DNA of 64,000 nucleotides from Spirogloea muscicola (Eukaryota > Streptophyta > Zygnematophyceae > Spirogloeales > Spirogloeaceae). The stretch is taken from contig WELB01000012.1 in the NCBI GenBank assembly GCA_009602725.1, forward strand, positions 350,420 to 414,419, in the 5' to 3' direction. Shown piece by piece: positions 10,301 to 23,454 of the stretch. Each line of letters begins with the position of its first letter. Position 1 is the first letter of the stretch. The position numbers and the translations under genes are program-made. Under the pieces are notes generated by a model. It saw only the letters and a list, made by a program, of their open reading frames with translations. It was not told the origin of the DNA and did not search any database.

Positions 10301-12652
10301 TCAGGCAACGGCAATGACTTTACTCTTAGGCTTCACTTCTGGCTCGTTCAAGGTGCGCAGAAAGATTGCATCAGGCTCGTGCCTGGTCAAGGAAGACGGG
10401 TTGTCAGTCCAGTAAGACAATCACAACAGATAGATTTGGATATCTCATAGCAACAATATATCAGCGTGACAGTTTGATACTGGGCTACACACGTGCATCA
10501 GGACCCATTTGTGCTCACTAAGGGTGTTCAAGGATGACAATATGATAATGCAATGCAATGACCAGTGTGCAGCTACTTACTGGACATCGCCAAGCTCATA
10601 CGTGTAGCTGGACGCAATGGCAAGCTGCCGGCCATCTCTGCTGAAGGACAGCGCTGCAATAGATGTAGGGTACTTGGAGTACTGCAACAATTTCGAAGGA
10701 AATGACGCGTCACTCCTGTAGCGCACGCTGAAGAGTCGCTTCATTGAATTGATAATCTTGCTGAGTATGCAGCTCCTCAAAGGACCAGGAACAGAAGTGA
10801 CCAGCATTGACTACTGCATTACCTGATACAACCGTTTCTTGTTATCACCATCCCACACATTAACAAAGCCGTCACAGCCGCCCGTTGCAAATGTTCCAAA
10901 TCTGGTCAAAGTGACTGGGGCATGGTCAGCAATGAGGCCGTGCACCTCTCTGCACTTCATGCAAGTCTAATCATCGAACAATAACTCTTGAGAGCAGTTT
11001 GTTTATGTTTAGGTTTCCAAATTTAGGGGTTAGATCTACCATACACCATGATGGATCCTCCTACTTACATAGGATGGAAAGCCATGGTGTTGACAGGGTA
11101 CACGGTATCTCTCCCTGCTTCTGACTTGCGATGACATTTGAATGCATACCTGGCACACACATGTCAGGCTCCCTGCTCAAGTCCTCTGCCAGCTCAAATG
11201 TAAAACAGCGTCGCAATGCTTTGCACAGTGATGATGCATATTGCTGCCAGCTTTTTAATTGCAGGTCATGCTGTGCAGTGAAGCTACTTTTTGGCTTGTC
11301 CAGATTCGCTGAGATCAAAGACCTCCATGGCTACCCGCCCTTCCACTGAGCTGATGGCATAGCCTGCATAGATGACAAGCATAAGTCAATAGCATGTCAG
11401 TAAGAGCTCTATCAGCTGTACACCTGTTGAGGCTGTCATGGCTTTGGTTGATACTCAGTTGTACCTCAGCAAGCACGTTGTCATTTTACAGACCCACCTT
11501 GACCATTGGGGTAGCATCTAACACACCGAGTTTGGTACTTTAGGGACGACTGCCGCTGCTGCTCTGGTTCTGTCATATTGCGGAGATCGTACACATTGAC
11601 GTGTCTCGCCGCTGTCGCCACTACCAGACGTTGTCCAACTGTTGACATTGAGTACACCCTCTCTGGCTGCTTGAAGACAGCCAAGGCCTTTCCTTGCGGC
11701 GCAGGAGTGCGTGGATCCCAGCAGCGTATTGACATGTCCCAGCTCCCACTGATGAGTTGTCCTTTTGAGGAAATCGTCAAGAGAAACATCAGGCGGTGAG
11801 GCATCTGCCAGTCACTTGACGCACAGCCAGCGCAGCTCAGCAATTTGCCGCATCATAGTTCCAAAACTTTGACGAGCAGGCACCTCAAGATTAAGGGGCC
11901 AAACGTTACCAGTCTCATCAGAGTACTCCAAGCAGCGAACAGTCCCGTCGTGGCTACCTATAAAGTCTGCATCTCCAGTAGTGAGATCAAACCTGCAAGC
12001 GCCACACTTTGCTGAGGACTTGCCACAGCTACAACATATCTGCTGTAATCTATCGCCATGCCTAGACACGTTTATCATGGCGTGCAAATCCCCATCTCAT
12101 ATAGTGCTCCACAGAACTCTCCCCAAGAGGCACAGATTTCAACAGCAGTTGCCCGAGGATGAGGGCAATGCAACAAGGTGACCTTGTGATGGTGCGATCA
12201 ACTCCGGCACTGAAAGCAGAGGCATCATCTCGGAAGCAGCAATCCAGCACCGGTCCCTTGCTTGGCAGCGTTCGCTTGAGCTCAAGCGTGGCTGTGTCAT
12301 AGAGCCTCGTACTCTGAGAAGCAGGACCCACATGAGCGGACTGGGCCTGAGACAGAGCTTCTCAAGGGCGCATGGCATAAGACTTTGCTAAAGCGTCGTT
12401 GGCACGGCGTTGGCCAATCACATTCTCTGCAGCCGAAGTCAAAAGGGAGGCTTTCCTAATGACAAGGGACGTATGCACCACTCACGGGTCACGTTTGCAG
12501 CTCAGGCAAGGCGCTCGCGGGTTACGATGGCGCACCGAGTCCCACGAGGAGACGAGAAGGAGGCTGTCGGAGGTGGCCGAGAAGCGCAGGTTGGAGACGC
12601 CGTCGGCTGGCGGGCTGGGCAGCTCCCGGCCGCCGCTCGGAGCGCCTTGCAT
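10301..12652 (-). CDS. BUB3: Mitotic checkpoint protein BUB3 (WD40 repeat)
   Basis: BUB3 is a WD40 beta-propeller that recruits BUB1 and BUBR1/MAD3 to kinetochores in the spindle assembly checkpoint. Nine exons join with perfect phase: 12652-12536, 12313-12183, 11992-11910, 11761-11498, 11363-11288, 11149-11069, 10901-10823, 10681-10581 and 10382-10301, giving about 350 residues, normal for the family. Markers: [19 protein letters not shown] (exon 1), [14 protein letters not shown] and GPVLDCCF (exon 2), [10 protein letters not shown] (exon 3), [16 protein letters not shown] with DLRNM and [18 protein letters not shown] (exon 4), [14 protein letters not shown] (exon 5), [20 protein letters not shown] (exon 6), [15 protein letters not shown] (exon 7), [20 protein letters not shown] (exon 8) and the [18 protein letters not shown] tail (exon 9). 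The start ATG at 12652 gives the usual short N-terminus before the first blade. The gene is complete and divergent from the MIC19-like gene. Confidence 0.95.
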
Positions 12653-13322
12653 CTGGAGTGATTGGCAGGGCCACTCCCACAGGGGGCTGCGTCACGGCTC
12701 TCGCCGGCCTCGCCAGCAGGGCCGAGCACCGGAGCTCAGACGCAGAGACGTTTCCTCGTCTGCGCCGCGGCTCAGGACGAGAGGCCAGCGCCCTGCACAG
12801 CGGCTGCGCCGGCTCCTGCCGCTGCGGCCCTGCTCCTTGCTGCCGGCGTCCGCGGCTGCCACCCGGGGGACGGGCCGCCGGCAGAGCCAGCCCGGGCGGG
12901 GCTCCCTGGCTCGGGGCCTAGGCAGGCCCGCCGTCACCACCACGACGACGGCGGCGGCGGCGGCGGCAGACGCAGGTGTGCGCAATGGAAATGCAATCTA
13001 TAATCCTTAATTCTCACACTGGATGCACTTGGCTGGCCTTCGCAGCCGCCCCTCGGTATCAGCAGCCGCTTCCGGTGTACTCCGGTCTGCCATTCCCATG
13101 TGGCTAGAGGTGATTGAGCGTCCGTTCGCAGCTGGTCACGAAGAGTGGCGTCGTGGCTTTTGCGCCGTCTGGTGTAGCCTTGATTCGTAACAGCGGTCTT
13201 TGGCCCACGGCCCGCATCTGCGAGCTGACCGTGGTACCACTGGTGACGCCGAGGCTTTGTTTTGAGACGGCAGTGCCGCCGCGGTCCGGCCCGCGGCGGC
13301 GGCGCAGCTCCGGGCCCCAGGC
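12653..13322. promoter_or_regulatory. Divergent GC-rich promoter region between BUB3 and the MIC19-like gene
   Basis: About 670 bp separates two genes read outward. The BUB3-proximal part (to about 12970) and the stretch after about 13260 are very GC-rich, with CGACGG/GGC triplet runs near 12940-12970. The middle (12975-13250) is of mixed composition. Long open frames here are compositional. A shared bidirectional promoter is inferred from position only. Confidence 0.5.
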
Positions 13323-14759
13323 ATGGCTGCCGGCGGCGACGTGGGCGCGCCGGCTCCGGCTCGGCCGCCCGGCATCCACATCGAGGCGAGCCTGCCCTCG
13401 CCGCCTTCCCCATAGCTGCTGCCGCAGCGACTGCCGCCGCAGCGACCGCCACTGCGGCCGCCACAGCCNGCCGCCGCCGCTGATGCCGGCGCCGCCGCCG
13501 CCGTTCCTGCTGCCGGGCCTGGCGGGCCTGCCTGCGCTGCATCAGCAGGCGCGGCCGGACGCCCGCGCGGCACAGCTCGAGCGCGATCTGGCGCCCATAC
13601 GAGAAGCTGTGCAGCAGAGCGTGAGCCCTACCCCCGCCTTTTCTCTTGTCCCGCAGGGCTGCGGCTGCACTTGGCCTCGACTGTGAGTTCCCATTCACGA
13701 CGTGTGCGGAAGCCCACAAGGCCGGCCGCCTTTGGGGGCCTTGCGGTCGGGGCATCGACGACTATTCTCTGAGCTTGACGGCCCGCCCTGCGACAATGGG
13801 TTGGCCATACAGTGGGCTGCCTCTCAGCAGCAAAATCCTGTGCAGCTGCAGTGTATGCTCTTGGAGATGACCTGGCTCTGCCAAGAAGAGGCAGCGAGAC
13901 GTTCTCGTCGGGGTGTTGCCAGCCCCTCGCTTGGATATGAGCAGTCCATTGACACTCAGCATCGCACCATTTTGCAAATTCATATAGAGCTGCCACGACT
14001 TTGCTTGTAGCAGGAGAAAGTAGCTCAGGCACTAGAGGACCGTGGAGAGGAGGAGAGGCAAGCTGTCAAGAAGCTGGCTGCGGAGCTGCTTGAGCGGCAA
14101 TACAGGTTGGAGGGCCCGCCCTTGCCAATGGCAGCCTGGTGCCTCGTTATGGCCTCCTCATCTGGCTACATGCAAAGCCCCACGGTGTTGAGGGCCCTGC
14201 CTGTGGAGTGTTCGCCCTTCCACCTGCCATCAAACGCGAGAAAAGTTCATGGTCTTCTGCTGACGCAATGTACTGATAAAATCTGGTTGGTGGCCTCGTG
14301 TGCAGACCTCCAAGCCGGCCCGCTCCTTGCGTGGACGAGCGGGAGGAGTGCCTGCGATGTTACCGCAGCAATGCTGAGGTACTCCAGAGAGATCTGCAAG
14401 CTTGAGCTGCAGCAGTTATACACGCATGGTGCCATGAACTCTGCAACAGGGCTGCTTTAATTCTCAACCGAAGCGCCACATGCCATCAGGATACTCTCAA
14501 GTGTAGGTCGCAAGTGGAGGCCTTCGTATCGTGTGCCAGGAGCGCACAGCAGGTTGGTATTGCCTACTTCTGCCTGGCACTTTCAGCCATTGAAACTCAC
14601 TTGTTACATGGCACCTGACCTCTCACGATCTACTTTCAGTTTACACGCCTTGGCTGTCTGTGATTGACAATCGAAAGAGTTCCTATGATTACTCAGCTTA
14701 CCACCATGGCTGTTGCTCTGTGGGGATTGCAGGAGTTCATTGAGGCTTCAACACCTTAA
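13323..14759 (+). CDS. MICOS subunit MIC19-like CHCH-domain protein
   Basis: This predicted mitochondrial intermembrane-space protein of the MIC19/MIC25 (CHCHD3/6) type would help hold cristae junctions together in the MICOS complex. Certain exons are 14011-14105, 14306-14378, 14490-14552 and 14733-14759, which join in phase. They encode a charged coiled-coil segment (VAQALEDRGEEERQAVKKLA), then a twin CX9C motif: C-VDEREECLR-C followed by YRSNAE, and C-RSQVEAFVS-C, ending EFIEASTP and stop. DTLKC before the second CX9C matches the CHCHD3 pattern QTLKC. The 5' part is less sure: an open segment ending at the donor at about 13620 (LERDLAPIREAVQQS) joins the 14011 exon in phase. ATG 13323 (MAAGGDVGAPAP) is a candidate start but lies in another frame, so at least one more splice is needed. 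One undetermined base lies at 13469. Confidence 0.72.
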
Positions 14760-15497
14760 AGGCTGCTTGGGATGTTGGTCTTAATTGTGATTTGTCCCAT
14801 TATGGGGGTATTCTAGCCTCCACTTCCTGTGGCATCGAGAAAACTTTGCTGCAAGTCGGCAGTCTGCAGAGGCTACAGCCAAGGTTACCTGTTTGCCTAG
14901 ACAGACTTCTGCAAAAGTGTCAATCGGAAATGTCCACTTGAGCAAGTTGGGCGGATTTGACACCTCCTGAAGTTGCTTACAGTACTATACTCCCTTGCTC
15001 TCATACTGGCCTTCGCAGTGGCAGGGCGACCAATCCAAAAGTGATTGGCTTGCAGACTGTAAGCGAGCAAACCTTTCTGGCAAGAGCTGATGCGCATGGC
15101 GGGTGCAAGTACTATGAGTGAAAACAAGTGCTGCAGAGCCCATGCTTTCTTATGTTGGCAGAAGCTAACAATCTTCAGAGGCACATGCAGACTTTCTAGA
15201 GAAAATGCAAATGCTAAGTAGCAGATGTGATTGATTCGTCCTGAGAGAGACACCAGTTGACAATGCTCAAGTTGATATCAAGAGCATAAGGTGGTTACTA
15301 GTTTCTGCGCTGTGCACTACCTCAGCTTGAAATTGCAGTTGTGTAGCTGCAGCAGGGGCCGAGCGTGGTGATCTAGCCAGCTAATATCCGGAATCCATGG
15401 CTGTAATATGCACTAAGCTTGGTCGAGTCCTGAATCAATTTGAGCAGGCGTCACAATGTGACCGTGACCTTCTCATGGAGGGTGGGACACTGCCAAT
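14760..15497. other. Convergent intergenic region (MIC19-like / TPI 3' ends)
   Basis: Tail-to-tail spacer expected to hold both 3' untranslated regions. No convincing exon, repeat or RNA gene was found in either strand. Confidence 0.45.
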
Positions 15498-17977
<2,480 letters not shown>

Positions 17978-18097
17978 GGCGGCCGCCGCCGGGAGCGCCG
18001 GCGGCTCGGGGNAGGACGGGCCCGGCGTCGGCGGGCGGCGGCGCGGCGCCGGAAGAAGAGAGTGAGTACGGCTGCAAATACTAGCGGTTGTGCAAGT
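17978..18097. promoter_or_regulatory. GC-rich 5' flank of TPI
   Basis: A short GC-rich stretch upstream of the TPI start, with one undetermined base at 18012. The promoter role is inferred from position. Composition drops sharply near 18065, where repeat cluster B begins shortly after. Confidence 0.4.
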
Positions 18098-18985
18098 CAG
18101 CCAGGTGCATACATACATAGGGCGTTTATGATGACTATATTAGCGGAGCCAAACGGGGAGTCCGCGCGGCTGGGCGCCCGTGGCCAGTGATGTCCTTGGG
18201 GGTCCGGATTGGGTGAGAACCCCGGCGGGGGTACCCCGGCAGTCCGCCATCTACCGGGGTGCCCCCGCCGTCTCGGCCGCACACCGCCCACGGAAGGGAA
18301 GTGGCACTCCCAATGGGGGCAAGGGCTGTGAAAAGCCAGCCCGAAAAGAATTGACAAAGGTTTGAAGGGGCCAAATGACGGAGGGGCCTAAAAAGCGCTA
18401 AGCAGCCACGAAGGGGCCTGAAGATGCTTATGTCAGAAAGGGGGAGGATGGACCACTCAGTAGCTCGTCCCCGCGGAAGAAAGTGCTCGCCCATAGAGAA
18501 GAGGGGCTGGCAAAGCCAGCCCAAAAAAGAACGGACAATGTCTGAAGCCAAGAGAGAGAAAGGCGCGCGGGGCGCATGAAATGAAAAGGGAGGCCAATTC
18601 AAGCTAATACACAGTTCAAGCAGAGGCGAGTGCAAACTAAACAAGGCTACATAATATAGAGACCTAAACTAAGGTGTCTAAGGTGACATTAGTACCCACG
18701 GGAGAGCACAAACAAATCGGACAAGCTAACTTGGGGAGCTGGAGCGCCGCCACGAAAGCCGAAAGAAAGAGGAGCCGGAAAAAGGAATACACTACAAAAC
18801 ACTGCAAAGCATATAGACGATGCAGAAGGAAGGGGACGCGCATCCAGATGAGAGAGGGGCTCGCCCTTAGAGAAGAGGGGGTGGGCAACGACAGCCCGAA
18901 AAGAATGGACAAAATCCAAAAGCCAAGAGAAGGTGCCAAGAAGAATATCTACACAATTAGACACAAGGCGATGCAGAGGGGAAGC
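18098..18985. repeat. Dispersed hairpin-repeat family, cluster B
   Basis: At least three plus-oriented copies occur, with cores at about 18300-18365, 18480-18560 and 18850-18930. The second core is GGGGCTGGCAAAGCCAGCCC followed by AAAAAAGAACGGACAATGTC. The left edge (18098-18160) carries AGCCAGGTGCATACA and ACTATATTAGCGGAGCCA, shared with 24434-24495 in cluster C. The stretch 18740-18960 (AGGAGCCGGAAAAAGGA, CACTACAAAACACTGCAAA) is the reverse complement of units in cluster D. The cluster fills much of the head-to-head spacer between TPI and the RHIP1-like gene. No protein-coding capacity of a mobile element was recognised. Confidence 0.75.
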
Positions 18986-19325
18986 CATGGACGAGACAGA
19001 TGGGGCTGACTGCTGGTCAAGTGGAGGCGGCTGTGGAAGCCGACGAAGTGAGACGACGCGCGGTGCGCATGAATTGGAAGCGTTGCCAAAGCAAGCCAAT
19101 AGTGCTCCATTCGTGGAAAAGCCGACGGCCGCCGCCACTTTCCCCGTCGTCCCCACCACCATCACCACCATCACTCCGGGGCGCAGCGGCGAGAGGGGCG
19201 GCTCACATGGTGAACGCGACGGCACTGCCGTTCTGACACGCCCCAGTCCAACGACCAGGCGCGCTGCCGGTGGAGCTCCCTGCCCAGCCGCTGTCCTGGC
19301 CGCGGCCGCCGCCGCCGCCGCCGCC
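18986..19325. promoter_or_regulatory. GC-rich 5' flank of the RHIP1-like gene
   Basis: This stretch rises in GC toward the RHIP1-like start and includes CACCAC runs at 19155-19175 and a GCC-triplet run at 19306-19325 immediately before the ATG. An open frame runs through it into the gene (poly-Ala from the GCC run), so a longer N-terminus cannot be excluded. The promoter/leader role is inferred. Confidence 0.4.
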
Positions 19326-21535
19326 ATGGGCGCGCTGGGCCGCGACGCCGAGAGCGTGCGGCAGTGGCTCGAGGATCGCGTCGCCGGCAGCGAGCCGCTG
19401 CAGCAGCTGCGCGACAGCGTCGCCACCACGGCGGACGAGGCCTTTGGCCACGCCCGCACCGGGATCGCGCACATGGAGGCCGCCACGAGCCAGCACCTTG
19501 ACGAGGCCAAGGTGCGCTGCCCCGACCGTCCGAACCACCACCTCGCGGCACCTCTCACTTGTGTTCCCCGGTGGTAAGCCTGGCCTGCTCTCCTGCTGGT
19601 CCACAATGCTGCCGAAGTCCGGTGACCGGTCACACGCTTGTCCATTGCCCGACAGCTTGCCTGCTCATCCCCTCGCCGTAGCCAGTCGAAGCGGGCGGTA
19701 CAAACGAACCATATGTAGCAGACGTGATGGCAGACACCGCCCCTTTCCATGTCAGCCCTCACTGAAGGAAGGTGTTTGCATGCTACCTGTGAAGCACAGA
19801 GCTATGCGGCGCAAGCAGCTGACCTCTATGGCCACTATGAGGAAGTCTTCTTCAAGCATCTGAAATGTACGTGTGAAGCTAGCATGGGCCTCGCAAATTT
19901 GACGTGAGGTGCAAGGCGTGGAATTTCCTTGTGTAGGAAGTGTCAGGCTTGCCGTAGGCAATTACTGCATCGATTTGTCAACAGAATGGTGGCTAGCTGG
20001 TGATACGAGCTCCTTGGATGAATACTGAGCGGCACTTTTCTTTTTAGAAGCAGGAGACTTCTTGCAATAGAAGAGCAAGTGATCGCTCAAGGATTACCAT
20101 CGTCTTCTGAAAGTGATAATTGTTCGTGGGTCCTGGTCCTCGCCTGAGGTTGCCTGCACTAATTAATACCTACGCAACCACTGTGTCTGTGCAGCCGCTG
20201 CAAGCTATGCAGCAGAGCATCCAGGTGCATCGACAGCAACTGCAGTTGCGAGTGTGGTCTTGCTACTACGAGGTGCCTCCCCAACCCTTGGGAGAAGCAG
20301 AGATTTCTCTGAAGTGGTCATAGCAAGGTGGTTGCAATTACGTTAGTAAAACCCTGAAGTTGGTCAGACGCGAGGGCAGCCTTCCAAGCCAAGAGTCCCA
20401 ATTCTTACTGCTCAGACAACTCTTTAGGCACCTCTACAGGACCAAGACGACGCCTGTACCGCAACACTTTTGGCCGGCTGCGGAGTGAGGAAGTAAGTTG
20501 TAGGCCTGCCTGTACTGCATGCTGCACAGATAGCTGACAGATTTGCCAAGTCGACTACAAACAGGATGCTATCAGACGAGGACAGGGGTCAAGCTGACAC
20601 ATGATCTTGCTGTGTATTGTGTGGGTATTCTCCAATTGCAGGCAGAGCTCGCCTCTGCAGAAAAGCGAGTCAAGGACATCTCATCTCGTATTCAGGGCCT
20701 AGGCAACGAGAATAAGAAACTTCAGGTCTGCTGCATAATCATACCTTCCTTGCAGCTTCTCAGGTCTACTAGTGCTTCTCTTAATAACATAGTCGCAGAA
20801 TCTATTGTGCAATGAGCTCATGTGAGTGTCTTTGACTTGACATTAACGCATCAACACAGGAGAGGGCCCAGTTTGCAATTGAGGAATTCACAAGTGGACA
20901 GAGGAAAGTCAAGTACGTGGCGCAAGCATGTGCATGGCATTGGTCCCTGCTTTGGCACTTCACACCTATCTCGGCATTCTGAGCATAAATCAGCACTACA
21001 GCTTGGAAGTCCAATGTTCTTGCTAAATTCATCTATCCACTTCACATGGCAACTGGAGCAATCGATTGCAGAGGTACGGCTGGAGAACTACAAAGATTAT
21101 GGCGGTCTGCGTACAGCGCTGAGAGTAGTGCAAGAGGTATCAGATTTACTTTTCTTGCTCAGGGACAGGTTGACTTGATGTCAAGCCCGCACCAAGGATG
21201 GGCATGCACCTCAGAGAGAGATCATTGAGAATGACTTGAAAGATGGTAAATTGACACAAGATTATGACTGCTGTGGGCATCTTGACAGGCCTCATGGACA
21301 ACCTACGAGAGATACCTGCAAGAGACGGTCTGAAACTCAGAGCCGAGGTATAGGCTATCATGCTTTGGCAAATGTCAATAGTCTGCTGCGTTTTTGTGAA
21401 GACAGGTAAAGGTGCTGACTTCTACTGGCTTGCTGCCATAAACAGGTTGCACATCTTGCAGCCGAGGCGAAACAATACCGTGTCCTTATTGACAAGCGAA
21501 TATCCAGCATTGCCCGGCTTGGCATTTCCGTATAG
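19326..21535 (+). CDS. RHIP1-like coiled-coil protein
   Basis: The C-terminal half matches, from memory, plant RGS1-HXK1-interacting protein 1 (RHIP1), a membrane-associated coiled-coil protein linked to glucose sensing. No enzymatic motif is seen. Firm exons: 19326-19511 (MGALGRDAESVRQWLEDRVA on), 19800-19866 (SYAAQAADLYGHYEEVFFKH), about 20441-20492 (GPRRRLYRNTFGRLRSEE), 20642-20725 (AELASAEKRVKDISSRIQGL), 20860-20912 (ERAQFAIEEFTSGQRKV), 21072-21136 (AGELQRLWRSAYSAESSA), 21289-21347 (LMDNLREIPARDGLKLRAE) and 21446-21535 (VAHLAAEAKQYRVLIDKRIS, ending ARLGISV). The last six join in phase. The RHIP1 hallmarks are GPRR.LYRNT.GR..SEE, the IP.R...KLRAEV segment and the G(I/V)(S/P)V end. The stretch 19867-20440, which should include a membrane segment before GPRR, was not resolved; a candidate exon lies near 20046-20130. 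The start ATG follows a (GCC)n run at the end of a GC-rich island. Confidence 0.68.
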
Positions 21536-22412
21536 GAGGCCATGCATGTGGTGATGTGGCCCTCCTTGCAAGCCATTGCACAATTGGCAACTGAGTATGC
21601 TCCCATGCATATGGCAATGGGTGTACACTTGGCACCTGTGGTTGCCGTGCTCTTTGTCAACCCTGAGCGGTCAGCTTAGTAGCACGTGACGTACATTTCT
21701 TGATGTGCTTGCCTTTGCACTTCGCCACTCAGGCCCTCCATCAATCAGTACACGCTCCCTGTTCCTGTGTGACAACGTGGCACATCGTGTAGCTCCTCCG
21801 TCTTTGCTGATATGCTCTGTTGCGCAGTACTTGCTCATGAAGTAGGCTAGTCGAACATCTCTCAGTATGTAAGTCCTGCCTGGGAAAGCCATATTCCTGC
21901 CTGGAAAGCCGACAAGGGCCTCGCAAACCCAAACCCGCACACCTCCTCCCGATGCTTGAGATGCAAACAGCAAAAGCCCTGCAAAATAGAAAGGCATCAA
22001 GACAGCACTGAGGCAGGGTGCTTGCAGATTCAGTAAAGGGCCACTCAATATTGCCAGCTTTACATTGACCACTTCAAGCTGAAGCACCGTCTTATGGTGC
22101 TGAGCGAGCTGACACGAAATCGGCAACTCAAAATATAAGCTCACTTCAGCTCAATGCGCAGTCCTTGATCATGCATGTGAAGAGAAAAGGAAGCGTGACC
22201 TTGTTGTTTCCAAACAAACGCTGAGGTGGTCACTACTGACGAGCAAAGACTACACACATTGACCAGGAACCTACAATTACTGCATTGACAGATAATGAAC
22301 ATTCTTTGCTAAGTGATGACTATGCTTCGGCTGTCGGCAGGTGAAACCGAAAGGAAAAAGGTCATCTTCATGCAAATGCCAATGTCCGGCTACCTCGAGA
22401 TCTTGTTGGCCA
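21536..22412. other. Convergent intergenic region with an unexplained minus-strand open frame
   Basis: This lies between the RHIP1-like stop and the stop of the 74-residue gene. A 157-codon open frame (22144-21671, minus) starts MSLYFELPISCQLAQHH but resembles nothing I know, and it lies in the expected 3' untranslated zone. A near-duplicate of about 15 bases (TTCCTGCCTGGAAAGCC versus GTCCTGCCTGGGAAAGCC) occurs at 21873-21910. I regard coding as unproven. Confidence 0.35.
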
Positions 22413-22851
22413 CTAGCTCTGTGCGTTGTGTCGTGCCCACTTGGCCTGAGCTTGTTGCACAGCCTCCTCCGCATCCGCAATCTCCCTCTCGGAATATTTT
22501 TGCTCGAGGATGCCCAGTGGGCCAGGCCTCAGGACGTCGACCACCTCATCCAACCGCCGCTCACCGGTCCTGCAGTGAGCTACTGACAATGTCAGCCCCA
22601 CCTCCCTTGAATGCGTGCTCAAACAATCTACGATTCACGATCGTGCACCTGCATGAGTGCTGCGCAACCCATGCCAGCATGACTCAGGAAGACCTGCCTC
22701 GATCGAACCGCCAGAAAAGAATGAGACAAAGACGAGGTGCAATTGAGCCGTTGACCCGTGTGCAGTAGTTACGAGATGCTAACCTTGCAGCCGACAGTCC
22801 CAGCTGCACCGCCCTCGCGATCACGCCCGGCAGCTTCGGCCAGGAGGACAT
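22413..22851 (-). CDS. Unrecognised small protein, 74 residues
   Basis: Two exons join in phase: 22851-22784 and 22569-22413, with a GTTAGC donor and a GCAG acceptor. The product is 74 residues, starting MSSWPKLPGVIARAVQLGLS and ending QAQAKWARHNAQS. The N-terminal half is basic and amphipathic with small residues. The C-terminal half is charged and probably helical (EREIADAEEAVQQAQAKW), with a PGPLGILEQKY loop between. The size, hydrophobic N-terminus and helical tail would fit a small organelle-associated subunit, but I do not recognise the family and assign no function. The start is the first ATG that reads through; the same frame stays open upstream without an ATG (to beyond 23001), so a longer form with an upstream exon is possible. 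It is divergent from VPS13, with a GC-rich 5' island. Confidence 0.5.
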
Positions 22852-23454
22852 GCCCACCGTCACGAGCGACCTATGGCCCACATCAACGGGCTGGGCCACT
22901 GGACCGCCGCATTGCACGGAGGCGGCAGAGACCCAGTACAGGCGACACAGGGGTCGGATGTTGAGCTTGAGGAGTCGTTTCTTGAGGTCGGGCGAGAACA
23001 CCCAGCTCCAGGGCCGAGGGTGCCTGCCTCGGCCCCGCCGTCTTGGTACTGCGGCGTAGGTCGAGTGGTGGGAACGGCGGCGGAGCCCGTTTCACGGCAG
23101 CGGACGTCGCAGTGGCCGCCTAGGTCGGCTCTGGCGTGCAGCAGAGGCTAGCTTCTACCTGCCGCAGAGGCGGAGCTGCTCAAGCCGCCCCCCCGCACCC
23201 CCGTAGCGGTTGCGAGAGCGCCGGCCATCCTTCCAGGCGTAGAGCCTGCAGGCGAGGGGGCAATGCCTGTAGACGGTGTATTGGGCCAGAGTGGCCAGGA
23301 CGGACTGATAAAGTACTGGGTGAAAGAAGAAGCTCGCCGAAAGGACACCAACCTTTGCCGTCGGGTTGCTTGCTCGGGTGTACAGGATGCGCATAGCCAT
23401 CATCTCCCTGCAGCGCTCCTGCAGTGGTCTCGTGTGGTCTAGCTGTGTGGTCTT
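22852..23454. promoter_or_regulatory. GC-rich 5' flank of the 74-residue gene
   Basis: GC-rich from about 22790 to 23280, with several overlapping compositional open frames on both strands. The frame entering the small gene is open upstream to beyond 23001. No family similarity was recognised. Taken as promoter/leader by analogy with the other genes here. Confidence 0.35.

Noticed and set aside
12934-13755. 273-codon minus-strand open frame
   Set aside because: Low-complexity Arg/Ala/Gln-rich product of GC-rich DNA, antisense to the MIC19-like 5' region, with no family similarity.
21671-22144. 157-codon minus-strand open frame
   Set aside because: It lies in a convergent 3' zone, no similarity to anything known, and contains no recognisable splice-joined partner. 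Described only as an unexplained frame.
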